Positions 25,131 to 34,600 of a DNA stretch of 64,000 nt are shown here, piece after piece (positions within the stretch are counted from its first letter, which is position 1; each line of letters begins with the position of its first letter). The notes under the pieces are model-generated. The model searched no databases and was not told the origin of the DNA. It worked only from the letters and a program-made list of their open reading frames with translations. Origin of the DNA: an uncultured Verrucomicrobia subdivision 3 bacterium (lineage in GTDB: Bacteria; Verrucomicrobiota; Verrucomicrobiae; Limisphaerales; UBA11358); assembly GCA_903847285.1 (NCBI GenBank), contig CAINDH010000057.1, positions 1 to 64,000 of the forward strand. Direction: 5' to 3'. The translations under genes and the position numbers were made by a program.

Positions 25131-27479
25131 TCAGGGGCCGACATGGGCGCGGAAATATTGCTGGGGTGCGTTGGTCAAGGCAGCTGCAACATTGAAGACG
25201 CCGTTCGTGCTGGTCAGATTGGTGAAGGTGTCCCAACTCGTCAGGTTGGTGGAAACTTCGATGGTGTATGTCCAGAAGGCATCACCGGTGAAGGCGATTT
25301 GCAGCGCCCCGTTCGCAATGTTCAGCGATGCCGGTGTGAATTGCGCCGCCGCCGGCGCAAGGAGCGCGAGCGCGGCGTTAGTGCTGGTGACTGCACCCAT
25401 GAAGTTACTGGCGGTAACGGAATAATTTCCCGTATTCGTCGCCGCTACGAAGGCGAGGGCGTAGCTGGAGTTCGTCGCGCCGGATATGTTTGTGCCATTG
25501 AAGCGCCATTGATAATTCGCCAACGGCAGACCCGTTGTGGCGGCGGTGAAGGTGACATTTGTTCCCAGCTTCACCGTCTTTGCCACCGGTTGCAGGGTGA
25601 ATACCGGTGCAACGGCGGGCGATTCCACGCGCACGTTATCCACGAGGCCGAAGTTCATGTCGTTGTTCGCCGAGAGTGAGGAAAATGGATCCCAAAAGCC
25701 GACAAAAACATTGCTCGCGGTGAATGTCGCGTTGGAAATCGTGACGAAGCGCGCGCCATCGACAATCCAATCCACCGTGCTGCCGCGCCGCGAGACGATG
25801 ACATCATGCCACGCCATACCGAACGTGCCGATGTTCAAGTTGCCGGTTTGCGAAGGATAGCTGACGAGTTGCACGGCGGTCGCGGCGGGGCCATTTGAGA
25901 AAACGGTCGTGTAATAGGCGTTGGTGTTACCGCGTGCGGAAGTGTCTGTGCCGGCCCAATAAACTCCCGTGCTAGCGGCGAGGACGGTCGCGTTAGAATA
26001 GGCGTTGAAGTCGGCAGTCACGGTGGCAATGTCACTGGAGCCGCCGTCGCCATTTGCTGAAAAATAATAGCCGTCCGCCGAGGCGTTTCCCGTCCATACG
26101 ACGCGCGTGCCGCTGGTACCGAGACCGGTGGTCAGAAATTCCGTGGAGCCGCCGCCGCCGGGAAGCGGTCCATTGACGTTGATCCACGCGTCGAAGCGCA
26201 GTCGATAATCCCCGGAAAAATTTTGGTTTGTGGGCGAGAGCGAGAGCGCCGCGACGGCCGTGTTGGCGAGGTTGACCTGCATCGAGACGCCGAACGTGGT
26301 GCTGTTCGTCGAATTTGGTGCGGCGGGAATTCCCCGGGCGGAATAATCAAAGTTAAAGTTCACAGAAGTGTCGGCGGAACTTTTATTTTGAATCCAATTC
26401 GGCGCGGTATTGGCGTCGAAGTTATCCGCGAACAATGTGACTTGCGGCGGATAGACGAGTAGCGAAATGGGTTTGCTTGTGACCGTCAGCGTGCTGGTGG
26501 AATTGGTGATGATGAGGGAATAAAGCCCGGAGTTGTTTGTCTGCACGTTGGTGAGGGTGAGGGTGGCGCTGGTGGAGCCGGGAAGATTCGTGCCGTTGAA
26601 GCGCCATTGAAATTTCATGCCCGTGCCACTGGCGTTGGGATTGAAGGTCACATTGTTACCCGTGTCAGCTGCGCGTTGCGGCGTGTTTGGTTGCGGCAAG
26701 CCGACGCCGCCGATGACGAACAAATCGGCGAACTGTGCGAGCGTGCCTTTGAAAACATCCGAGTCGCCGCCGGACCAGTTGGTATCGGCGTATTGCCAGA
26801 GGTTCCAGTTAGACCACGGATAAGTTGAAGATGGCGCGCCGCTTTGCACGTTGGGATTGCTGGGGTAACTGGCAATCCAATTCGGCCAGCCGGTGACGCT
26901 TGTGTTCAGCCCGGGATAAGTGCCGCTTGGTTGCGAATAAAAAACGCCCGTATAGACCACCGGTTTGAGGGTCACGCCATTGGCTTTCGCTAGATTGGAA
27001 ACGGTATTACACCATTGGTTGACCCATTGGGACATCTGTGAAACGGTGAAGCCAGCCGCGACGGTCGCGTTGACGTCCTCCCAGTCGAGCATTGGCACAA
27101 GGTAAGCACCACTGCCTTTAACGTAGCTGCTGACCACATTCCAATAATAATTCGCTTCGCTATCCGCGCTGTTCGCGCCAGTGATATTCGGATTCACACT
27201 AGGGCGCGCGAAATGATATGCGCCAATGTAGATGCCGACGGCGCGCGCGTTGTTGACCTGTGAATGAAAATACGGACTTGTGTAGGTGGTGCTCTCCGTA
27301 GCCTTGGCCCACGCAAAGGAAACGCCACCGTTTTCCGTGGCCTGCCAGTTAATGGTAGGCTGGTAGCCTGAAACATCTGTGCCGAGCGGGCGCTGGGCGA
27401 AAATATTTTCCGCGCCAAAAGCGAGAAATAACAAGGCCAGCGCTATCTGCGTGGCGTAATTTTTTAATGCGACTGACAT
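25131..27479 (-). CDS. Secreted GH25 muramidase with Ig-like and LamG-like domains
   Basis: 782 residues with a Sec signal (ending GAENIFAQ). Residues about 30-235 are a GH25 lysozyme: GTDVSGYQPTINW, WAKATES, GAYHFARP, VPMLDWED (the family's catalytic Asp/Glu strand), WPNWIASYP and NLWQYADTNWSGGDSDVFKG. They are followed by an Ig-like domain (240-330), a LamG/ConA-like sandwich (335-610), a second Ig-like domain (612-700) and the shared C-terminal module ending QQYFRAHVGP. It should cut the MurNAc-GlcNAc bond of peptidoglycan. The extra domains probably bind polymer or the cell surface. Cotranscribed with ald (13 nt) and the D-aminoacylase. Confidence 0.92.
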   Translation of the reverse strand: MSVALKNYATQIALALLFLAFGAENIFAQRPLGTDVSGYQPTINWQATENGGVSFAWAKATESTTYTSPYFHSQVNNARAVGIYIGAYHFARPSVNPNITGANSADSEANYYWNVVSSYVKGSGAYLVPMLDWEDVNATVAAGFTVSQMSQWVNQWCNTVSNLAKANGVTLKPVVYTGVFYSQPSGTYPGLNTSVTGWPNWIASYPSNPNVQSGAPSSTYPWSNWNLWQYADTNWSGGDSDVFKGTLAQFADLFVIGGVGLPQPNTPQRAADTGNNVTFNPNASGTGMKFQWRFNGTNLPGSTSATLTLTNVQTNNSGLYSLIITNSTSTLTVTSKPISLLVYPPQVTLFADNFDANTAPNWIQNKSSADTSVNFNFDYSARGIPAAPNSTNSTTFGVSMQVNLANTAVAALSLSPTNQNFSGDYRLRFDAWINVNGPLPGGGGSTEFLTTGLGTSGTRVVWTGNASADGYYFSANGDGGSSDIATVTADFNAYSNATVLAASTGVYWAGTDTSARGNTNAYYTTVFSNGPAATAVQLVSYPSQTGNLNIGTFGMAWHDVIVSRRGSTVDWIVDGARFVTISNATFTASNVFVGFWDPFSSLSANNDMNFGLVDNVRVESPAVAPVFTLQPVAKTVKLGTNVTFTAATTGLPLANYQWRFNGTNISGATNSSYALAFVAATNTGNYSVTASNFMGAVTSTNAALALLAPAAAQFTPASLNIANGALQIAFTGDAFWTYTIEVSTNLTSWDTFTNLTSTNGVFNVAAALTNAPQQYFRAHVGP

Positions 27480-27492
27480 TGTGGCTAATCTA

Positions 27493-28578
27493 TCACATCA
27501 CCAGTCCATGCGCTTCGGCCACGGCTTTATAAGTCACCTTGCCGTCGCGAACATTGATGCCGCCGATGAGCGTAGGGTTTTTTGCACACGCCTCATCCAC
27601 GCCGTAGTCCGCCAGCATTTCAAGATAGCGATAGGTCACATTCGTCAACGCCTGCGTGGCGGTGCGCGCGTAGGCGCCGGGCATATTCGCAACGCAGTAA
27701 TGCGTCACGCCTTCCTCCACATACACCGGGTTATCGTGCGTGGTCGGGCGAGAGGTCTCGGCGCAGCCACCTTGGTCAATCGCGATGTCCACCAAGACGC
27801 TGCCGGGGCGCATCCGCCGCAGCATCTCTCGGGAAATTAATTTCGGAGCCTTCGCGCCAGGAACCAAAACCGCGCCGATGAGGAGATCCACGCTCGGCAA
27901 AATTTCTGCCAGATGCGACTCGCTGGAAAACAACGTGTGCGCCGTGTGCAGCGTGATGTCGAGGAAACGCATCCGCTCCAGATCCACTTCCAGGATCGTC
28001 ACATCCGCGCCGAGGCCTTGCGCCATGCGCGCGGCGTTCACGCCCGCCGCGCCGCCGCCGAGCACCACGACTTTTCCCGGCAACACGCCCGGCACCCCAC
28101 CGAGCAACGTGCCGCTGCCGCCAAAATGTTTCGCGAGAAAATAACCGCCCACTAACACGCTCATACGTCCAGCGATTTCACTCATCGGTTCCAGCAGCGG
28201 CAAGCGGCGGTTCACTTCAATTGTCTCGTAAGCAATACACGTCGCGCCGGATTTCATCAGCGCCTCGGTAAGCGGCTTGCTCGCCGCGAGGTGGAGGTAG
28301 GTGAACAGGATTTGCCCCTTGCGCAGTAATGGATACTCAGCAGGTAGCGGTTCCTTGACTTTGATGATGAGGTCGGCCTTCGCAAAAACTTCCTCGTGCG
28401 TAGCCACCAGTTTCGCGCCCGCCGACTCGTATTCCGCGTCTGGGTAGCCCGCGCCCACGCCCGCGCCGCGCTCGACCATGACCGTGTGACCGCGCTTGAT
28501 GAGCTGATACGCCGCACTGGGCAGCAACGCGACGCGATATTCCTGCACTTTGATTTCTTTCGGAACGCCAATGATCAT
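27493..28578 (-). CDS. ald: Alanine dehydrogenase
   Basis: 361 residues, typical length. The start [20 protein letters not shown] is a hallmark of Ald (substrate-binding Arg15 region). FTYLHLA, the nucleotide-binding [16 protein letters not shown], and [21 protein letters not shown] with the catalytic Asp also match. It converts L-alanine to pyruvate and ammonia with NAD in the cytoplasm. It leads an operon with a muramidase and D-aminoacylase, which points to use of L-Ala from peptidoglycan stem peptides. Divergent from the carboxypeptidase/NamZ operon across 163 nt. Confidence 0.97.
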   Translation of the reverse strand: MIIGVPKEIKVQEYRVALLPSAAYQLIKRGHTVMVERGAGVGAGYPDAEYESAGAKLVATHEEVFAKADLIIKVKEPLPAEYPLLRKGQILFTYLHLAASKPLTEALMKSGATCIAYETIEVNRRLPLLEPMSEIAGRMSVLVGGYFLAKHFGGSGTLLGGVPGVLPGKVVVLGGGAAGVNAARMAQGLGADVTILEVDLERMRFLDITLHTAHTLFSSESHLAEILPSVDLLIGAVLVPGAKAPKLISREMLRRMRPGSVLVDIAIDQGGCAETSRPTTHDNPVYVEEGVTHYCVANMPGAYARTATQALTNVTYRYLEMLADYGVDEACAKNPTLIGGINVRDGKVTYKAVAEAHGLVM

Positions 28579-28741
28579 AAATAAATATTCCGCCGGCGGC
28601 GGGATTGGTTGTCGTTACGCACGCTTCCTTTTGTTCGTGCAATTTTTGCCACGCTATCATAGCCGCGACGCGTGTCAATCCGTCTGGTTCAAGATTGCCT
28701 TTTGCGTATGGGTAAGATTAGATTCGCCTAACGCGAAACCC

Positions 28742-31084
28742 ATGAAGGAGAATCGCATTAAAATTTTATTGGTCGGGTTATTGATTTCCAGCACTGCGAT
28801 TTTGTCGCGTGCACAGGGAGCCAACGCCCCGCATACATTGGCTCAACTTCAGGCGCAACTCACCGCGCACGTCGAACAGGACCGTTTCAGCGGTGCACTG
28901 TGGGGCGTGAAAGTGGCCTCGCTGGATTCCGGCAAAATTCTATTTGAGCATCACGCCGACCGGTTGATGAGTCCGGCTTCGAACAGCAAAATGTATCCCG
29001 CCGCGCTCGCGCTGGACCGGCTCGGCGCGGATTACAAAATCATCACCCCGATTCTCGCGAGTGCTAAACCTGATGCGTCTGGCACGATACACGGTGACCT
29101 CGTCATCAGCGGCCGCGGCGATCCAAGCTGGAAGGCAAAGTATCTCGGCACAAATTTTTCAGAACTGTTATCACCATTCGTGGCCGAATTGAAAAAGGCT
29201 GGCGTCCGCCGCGTCAGCGGCGATCTGATCGGCGATACAACATTTTTCCGCACGCCTGCCAGCGGCGGCAGTTGGACGGTGGAAGATTTGTCCGACACCG
29301 AGGGCGCGGAAATTTCCGCCATCACGCTCAACGATAATCTTACGCAGATTCGCGTGACGTCCGCCGGCGAGAGCGGTGCGCTCTGCAAAATTGAAGTGCT
29401 GGCACCGTTCACCAAGCTGGAGATTGATAATCGCGTCACGACGGCGACCAACGGCGCGCCACGCCACGTCGAGATGCTGCGCAAGCCGGGAGAAAATATT
29501 TTGCATGTGTTCGGTGTTCTTCCCGTTGGAGGCGAACCGGAGATTTTGGATGCTCCCGTGCCGCATCCGGCGGAGTGGTTTGTCGCGGCGCTGAAAAACG
29601 CGCTGATGGAAAATGGGATTGCGGTCGATGGCGTTGCGCGCGCGGTCAATTGGCCGGATACACCGCCGGCTACCGCAGAGAAGATTGGCGAAATCGTGTC
29701 GCCGCCGTTGCGCGAACTTGTGAAAGATTTCATGAAGCCGTCGCAAAATCTGGAGACGGATTTGATCTTTGACCACACCGGCGAAATGTTGCGCGAGAAA
29801 AATTCTCCGGCTTGGCTGATTTCTGAACAAAGCGCTGTTGCTGAACTGGAAAAATTTTTACGGACCAATGGACTGCCCGCTGCCGACGTGCATTTCGATG
29901 AAGGCTCTGGCCTTTCGCGAAATAATCTCACGACGGCCAACGCCTCGCTTGCGCTGCTGCAATTCATGGCGAAGCATCCGGCGGCGCAGGCCTGGGAAGA
30001 TTCGCTGCCCATCGCCGGCGTGGACGGCACGATTCGGCGGCGCATGAAGGGCACGCCTGCTGAGAAAAATGTCCACGCCAAGACCGGCACGCTGCGTTGG
30101 GTGAACGCGCTCTCTGGCTACGTCACCAATGCAGCCGGTGAAAAACTGGTTTTCAGCCTCATGCTCAATCGCTACGACTCGCCGCCAAATCGTAAGCGCA
30201 CGGATGAGTTGGATGACATCGCCGTGATGCTCGCGCGGTCGGATTTCCGCACGGACGAACCTTTGGGGAAAAAGTTCTCGGCCCTCGGCACGCTCATCGT
30301 CACGCAATTCGTCAACGCGCCGTTCCCGCATCCTGATCGCGCGAGCGGTTACACGCGTAATGGCCAGTTTTATTCGGCGAAAGAGCATTACTCCGACAGC
30401 ACGGTGGCGATGTTTATCCCCAAAGGTTTTCGAGTGACGGACAAGATTGATTTCGTCGTGCACTTCCACGGCTGGGGCAACACGGTCGCGGGCACGCTGG
30501 AACAATTTAATTTGGTGCAGCAGTTTTGCGACAGCGGCAAGAACGCGATTTTCATCGTGCCGGAAGGTCCGCACCTCGCACCGGATTCCTTCGGTGGGAA
30601 ATTGGAGGATACGAACGGGTTCAAAGCTTTCATGACCGAGGCTATGCAAAAGCTGCGGACCAGCGGTGCTGTTGGAAAAGATTTCAAATTGGGCAATGTG
30701 ATTTTGTCCGGCCACAGCGGTGGCTATCACGTCATGGCGGGCATTGTGGATCGCGGCGGCTTGCCGATCGCAGAGGCTTGGCTGTTCGATGCGCTCTACG
30801 GCAACGTTGAATATTTTGTCGCGTGGCAGAAGCGCGAGCAGGGGCGCATGGTGAACATCTTCACCGACCACGGCGGCACGAAGGGCGAGTCCGAAAACTT
30901 GATAGGTCTGTATCGAACCAATCGCGTGAATTTTGTTTCGCTGGATGAAGCGAACGGCGTGGCGAGAGCTTTGGCAAAATCCAAAATCGTTTTCATCCAC
31001 TCCGACCTGAAGCATGATGAGGTGATTTTCCGGCGCGGTGAATATTCACAGTTCCTCAAGACGAGTTGCCTCAAAGACAAATGA
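28742..31084 (+). CDS. D-Ala-D-Ala carboxypeptidase (PBP4/DacB type) fused to an alpha/beta hydrolase domain
   Basis: 780 residues. The start is the ATG at 28742, which gives a Sec signal (MKENRIKILLVGLLISSTAILSRA); a longer reading frame overlaps the divergent gene. Residues 30-500 are an S13 peptidase with all three active-site motifs: S80-N-S-K83, S392-R-N394 and K447-T-G449, plus the large insert typical of PBP4. Residues about 515-780 form a second domain: HFHGWGN oxyanion loop, SGHSGG nucleophile elbow (Ser about 659) and a late His in DLKHDEV. I know no standard PBP4 with this tail. Coupled by ATGA to namZ. Likely trims D-Ala and hydrolyses an ester or peptide in the periplasm. Confidence 0.88.
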   Translation: MKENRIKILLVGLLISSTAILSRAQGANAPHTLAQLQAQLTAHVEQDRFSGALWGVKVASLDSGKILFEHHADRLMSPASNSKMYPAALALDRLGADYKIITPILASAKPDASGTIHGDLVISGRGDPSWKAKYLGTNFSELLSPFVAELKKAGVRRVSGDLIGDTTFFRTPASGGSWTVEDLSDTEGAEISAITLNDNLTQIRVTSAGESGALCKIEVLAPFTKLEIDNRVTTATNGAPRHVEMLRKPGENILHVFGVLPVGGEPEILDAPVPHPAEWFVAALKNALMENGIAVDGVARAVNWPDTPPATAEKIGEIVSPPLRELVKDFMKPSQNLETDLIFDHTGEMLREKNSPAWLISEQSAVAELEKFLRTNGLPAADVHFDEGSGLSRNNLTTANASLALLQFMAKHPAAQAWEDSLPIAGVDGTIRRRMKGTPAEKNVHAKTGTLRWVNALSGYVTNAAGEKLVFSLMLNRYDSPPNRKRTDELDDIAVMLARSDFRTDEPLGKKFSALGTLIVTQFVNAPFPHPDRASGYTRNGQFYSAKEHYSDSTVAMFIPKGFRVTDKIDFVVHFHGWGNTVAGTLEQFNLVQQFCDSGKNAIFIVPEGPHLAPDSFGGKLEDTNGFKAFMTEAMQKLRTSGAVGKDFKLGNVILSGHSGGYHVMAGIVDRGGLPIAEAWLFDALYGNVEYFVAWQKREQGRMVNIFTDHGGTKGESENLIGLYRTNRVNFVSLDEANGVARALAKSKIVFIHSDLKHDEVIFRRGEYSQFLKTSCLKDK

Positions 31085-32385
31085 AACCGCTGCCGCTTGC
31101 CATTTTCCTCGGCCTCGCGACCTTGTTCGCTGGCTGCACCACCATGAACACAAAACATTCCCATCCGCCGGTGAAACTTGGCGTTGAAGTCCTGTTTGAA
31201 AAACGCCTCGACCTGATTCGCGGCAAACACGTCGGACTCATCACGAATCCGACCGGACTCGACAGTGGTCTGGATTCCATCATCGAAAAATTTCGCGCGT
31301 GTCCCGACACGAAGCTCGTCGCGCTTTACGGACCGGAGCATGGCGTTCGCGGCAACGCGCAGGCGGGCGAGTATGTGGCGTTTTATTTCGACGAACATTT
31401 CAAGTTACCGGTGTTCAGCCTCTACGGCCAGACCCACACGCCGCCGCCGGATATGATGACGAACATCGACGAATACATGCGGACGTTCGACACGAAGCAC
31501 GAGGGCAAGCAGGTCGAGCGCGGCATGATGGACTCGGTGGATGTGATGGTGTTTGATCTGCAGGACGTTGGCACGCGTGTCTACACCTACATCGCCACGA
31601 TGGCGAACGCGATGGAAGCGGCGGCGAAGGCGGGGATTCCCTTCATCGTGCTCGACCGGCCGAATCCGGTTAACGGCCTCGCGATGGAAGGCCCGATTCT
31701 AGAATATCCCGCGTTCAGCTCATTCATCGGCCATTATCCAATTCCGTTGCGGCACGGCATGACCACGGGTGAACTGGCGCAATTCATCAACGCCAAATTT
31801 CTTGGCGGTAAGGCGAAGCTCACTGTCGTGACCATGGAAAACTGGACGCGCGCCGAGTGGTTCGATGAAACGTCGCTACCGTGGACGTTGCCATCGCCGA
31901 ATCTGCCGACGCTGGACAGCGCGACGATTTATCCGGGACAGGTGATTTTGGAAGGGACAAGTTTGTCTGAAGGGCGCGGCACGACGAAGCCATTCGAATT
32001 TTTCGGCGCGCCGTGGATTGACGGTTATGTGTTGGCGAAAAAATTGAACGACCTAAATTTGCCCGGCACAAAGTTCCGCGAAGTTTATTTCACGCCAACG
32101 TTCTCGAAGTGGAAAGGCACAAACTGCGGCGGCTGCCAACTTTACGTGACCGATCGCGAGAGATATAACTCGGTGGCCACGACGCTGCATATTTTGGCCG
32201 AGATCAAAAAACTTTACGGCGAAAAATTGGAACTGCACAAAAGCTATTTTGATCACGTCATGGGCACGGCGAGCGTCCGCGAGGCATTGGAGCGCGGCGA
32301 GCCGGTGGAAGAAATCGCGGCGAAGTTTAAGCCGGGCTTGAGCGAGTTCGCGAAGTCGCGCGAACCATATTTGTTGTATCGCTGA
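31081..32385 (+). CDS. namZ: Exo-beta-N-acetylmuramidase NamZ (DUF1343/GH171), lipoprotein
   Basis: 434 residues. Lipobox LFAGC at about 18 makes it a lipoprotein. DUF1343 features: GVEVLFEKRLDLIRGKHVGLITNPTG at the N-terminus, LYGPEHGVRG, VFDLQDVGTRVYTY, LDRPNPVNG, and YPGQVILEGTSLSEGRGTTKPFEFFGAPW. The B. subtilis member (YbbC) removes terminal MurNAc from peptidoglycan glycans. Start chosen at the ATG that overlaps the upstream stop (ATGA). Followed after 3 nt by a serine hydrolase, the same pairing as in the B. subtilis muropeptide operon (namZ and amiE). Confidence 0.92.
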   Translation: MKPLPLAIFLGLATLFAGCTTMNTKHSHPPVKLGVEVLFEKRLDLIRGKHVGLITNPTGLDSGLDSIIEKFRACPDTKLVALYGPEHGVRGNAQAGEYVAFYFDEHFKLPVFSLYGQTHTPPPDMMTNIDEYMRTFDTKHEGKQVERGMMDSVDVMVFDLQDVGTRVYTYIATMANAMEAAAKAGIPFIVLDRPNPVNGLAMEGPILEYPAFSSFIGHYPIPLRHGMTTGELAQFINAKFLGGKAKLTVVTMENWTRAEWFDETSLPWTLPSPNLPTLDSATIYPGQVILEGTSLSEGRGTTKPFEFFGAPWIDGYVLAKKLNDLNLPGTKFREVYFTPTFSKWKGTNCGGCQLYVTDRERYNSVATTLHILAEIKKLYGEKLELHKSYFDHVMGTASVREALERGEPVEEIAAKFKPGLSEFAKSREPYLLYR

Positions 32386-32388
32386 GCC

Positions 32389-33528
32389 ATGCGCGGGAGA
32401 ATTTTCATCCTTGGGGTTTGCTTGCTTGTCGCCGGCTGCGCGACGCAACCAACACTCACCAAAACCTTCCGCACCGACAAGCTGGCAGCGATGGATGCGG
32501 CGATTAATTCCGCCATCGCCAGCAATCAGATTCCCGGCGGCGTATTATGGGTGGAGCATAACGGCATGGCATATCACAAGGCGTTTGGCTGCCGCGCGAT
32601 TGTTCCAGTGCGCGAGACAATGACGGAGGACACGATTTTCGACGCCGCATCGCTGACCAAGGTTGTCGCCTGCACGCCAGCGGTGATGATTTTGGTCGAG
32701 CGTGGACAAGTGAAGCTGGATGCGCCGATAAAAACTTACGTTCCCGAATTCACCGGTAACGGGCGCGATGAAATCACCGTGCGACAATTGATGACGCACG
32801 TCTCCGGTCTGCCGCCGGACATCGAGACGAAAACCGATTGGCATGGCCAGGCTGAAGCCATCCGCAAGGCCTGCGAATTGAAATTGCAAACCAAGCCCGG
32901 CACGGTTTTCAAATACAGTGACATCAATTTTTTCCTGCTCGGCGAAATCGTTCAGCGCGTTAGCGGCGTGCCACTGGAAATTTTTGTGCAGCGGGAAATC
33001 TTCCAGCCGCTGAAAATGACTGACACGGGATTTTTGCCACCGCAAAAAAAAATATCCCGCATCGCGCCGACGGAAGTGGTGAATGGCATTCCGTATCGCG
33101 GAATCGTCCACGACCCGACCGCGCGACACATGGGTAGCGTGGCGGGACACGCTGGGCTTTTTTTCACTGCGAGCGACCTGGCACGCTACGCGAGGATGTT
33201 GCTCAACAATGGCGAGCTTAACCGTGTCCGAATTTTCAAACCTGAAACGGTGAAGCTCATGACTAGCGTGCAGTCGCCACCGGAAATTTCCGCGCAGCGC
33301 GGGCTGGGCTGGGACATCGCCACGAGTTTCAGCGGCCCGCGCGGAGATATTTTTCCGGTTGGCTCTTACGGACACACCGGCTGGACCGGCGGCTCGTTGT
33401 GGATTGATCCGGCGTCAAAGACGTTCGTGATTTTTTTATCAAACCGGAATCATCCGACGGAGCAGGGGAGCGTAGGTGCCTTGCGGCACAAGCTCGGCAC
33501 GCTAGCGGCACAAGCCGTGGGACTTTAG
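32389..33528 (+). CDS. Class C beta-lactamase-like serine hydrolase, candidate AmiE-type muramyl-L-alanine amidase
   Basis: 379 residues, lipoprotein (lipobox VAGC, Cys17). Serine-hydrolase motifs: S88-L-T-K91, Y176-S-D178 and HTGWTGG (about 329) in the KTG position. VRQLMTHVSGLPPD and DTGFLPP are typical of the EstB/AmpC/YbbE group. B. subtilis AmiE (YbbE), a member of this fold, cleaves MurNAc from L-Ala peptides and is encoded with NamZ. The adjacency to namZ here makes the same activity the leading guess. A plain esterase or D-aminopeptidase remains possible. It is the third gene of its operon and meets a convergent pseudopilin gene after 10 nt. Confidence 0.82.
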   Translation: MRGRIFILGVCLLVAGCATQPTLTKTFRTDKLAAMDAAINSAIASNQIPGGVLWVEHNGMAYHKAFGCRAIVPVRETMTEDTIFDAASLTKVVACTPAVMILVERGQVKLDAPIKTYVPEFTGNGRDEITVRQLMTHVSGLPPDIETKTDWHGQAEAIRKACELKLQTKPGTVFKYSDINFFLLGEIVQRVSGVPLEIFVQREIFQPLKMTDTGFLPPQKKISRIAPTEVVNGIPYRGIVHDPTARHMGSVAGHAGLFFTASDLARYARMLLNNGELNRVRIFKPETVKLMTSVQSPPEISAQRGLGWDIATSFSGPRGDIFPVGSYGHTGWTGGSLWIDPASKTFVIFLSNRNHPTEQGSVGALRHKLGTLAAQAVGL

Positions 33529-33538
33529 TTGGTTTGAT

Positions 33539-34369
33539 TTAAGGAACCGGGCCGTGCAATTCGTCTGTGCCCAATGCCCACATTCGCAGATAATTTTTCT
33601 GGGCGACCCACTGGGCGTGGCCGTCGCAAAACACCACGTTGCCGCCGGCGGTTCCGTGGTTATCACCCACATCGGGGTAATCCTCGTGTTGACGTTCAGG
33701 ATCGGCGGCTACACGGTCATCGGCGTCATAGAGAATCCACACGTCGCTCGTGGAAAACTTCTGCCCAGCCGTCACTCCAAACTGGATGTTTTTTGCGGTG
33801 TAACTGGCGATATTTCTTTCCGTTTTACGAACGGCGTTTCCACCACCGTTGCTGCCGCCATTGAAAAAACCTGTCACCTCGTAGCTGCTGCCGGTAGCTC
33901 CTTTTTTGCCGGCGGCATTGTCCAGTAAATCAACCCAATATTTTCCATCGGAGATGTGGGTGCGCTCGGCATATGTGTTTATGCCAGATTGATTGAAGCC
34001 GCCATATGCAGGGCTTGGGCTGGCGGCTAGCGGGAGGAACGTGTTCGCGTTTGTTCGGACATTGTTGAGCGTTGACGAGCATACAAATGATTTTAGATTT
34101 TGCACGGTGCTGTAGAGCCAGTTCAAATCGTCATCCGAATAGTTGACCACGCCGGTGTAGGCGCCGGAAGGATCCTCTTCCGCAAACATCGAGCTGCCGA
34201 GTCCGAATTGCTTGCAATTATTCAAGCAACTGATTCGCTTGGCGCGTTCTTTAGCGCTGGCGAGGGCGGGCAGCAGCATGGCCGCAAGAATGGCGATGAT
34301 GGCGATTACTACTAGCAATTCGATGAGCGTGAAAGCTCGCGCCTGATAATGTTTAACCGATTGTTTCAT
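33539..34369 (-). CDS. Pseudopilin with H-X10-DG motif
   Basis: 276 residues from the ATG at 34369, which has AAGGA just upstream; a start nine codons earlier is open. Leader [12 protein letters not shown], then [20 protein letters not shown] and stalk [21 protein letters not shown]. Near the end [17 protein letters not shown] is the processing-associated motif with ten residues between His and DG. Divergent from the 1317-residue secreted protein across 231 nt that hold a strong inverted repeat. Function unknown beyond pseudopilin character. Confidence 0.85.
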   Translation of the reverse strand: MKQSVKHYQARAFTLIELLVVIAIIAILAAMLLPALASAKERAKRISCLNNCKQFGLGSSMFAEEDPSGAYTGVVNYSDDDLNWLYSTVQNLKSFVCSSTLNNVRTNANTFLPLAASPSPAYGGFNQSGINTYAERTHISDGKYWVDLLDNAAGKKGATGSSYEVTGFFNGGSNGGGNAVRKTERNIASYTAKNIQFGVTAGQKFSTSDVWILYDADDRVAADPERQHEDYPDVGDNHGTAGGNVVFCDGHAQWVAQKNYLRMWALGTDELHGPVP

Positions 34370-34412
34370 ATCCTTGTAATTTGTCCCAAAATACATGGCT
34401 TAGATCAGAAGG

Positions 34413-34447
34413 CAATTGCTTTTGAGCTTTGAAATCAAAAGCAATTG
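34413..34447. repeat. Perfect 13-bp inverted repeat in a divergent intergenic region
   Basis: CAATTGCTTTTGA and TCAAAAGCAATTG are separated by nine bases. No T run follows on either strand, so it is more likely an operator or mRNA hairpin than a terminator. It lies between the pseudopilin start (34369) and the secreted-protein start (34601), about 45 nt upstream of the former. Confidence 0.6.
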
Positions 34448-34600
34448 AAATCTGTTCTTGAAGCAAAACTGCAAAAATCTATTGCAATTATTTTTGAACA
34501 GGCGTAAAACTTACCAAGATTTTGGTGTGCATATTAAGGAACATACCAAAATGCCTTGATAAACAATCAGGGCTGCGCATTAACCCAAAGACAAACCACA

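Noticed and set aside
28690..28720. A possible fourth copy of the shared element before the carboxypeptidase operon
   Set aside because: Only a GCCTTTTGCG-like stretch matches; the TTGTAAC half and the spacing are absent.
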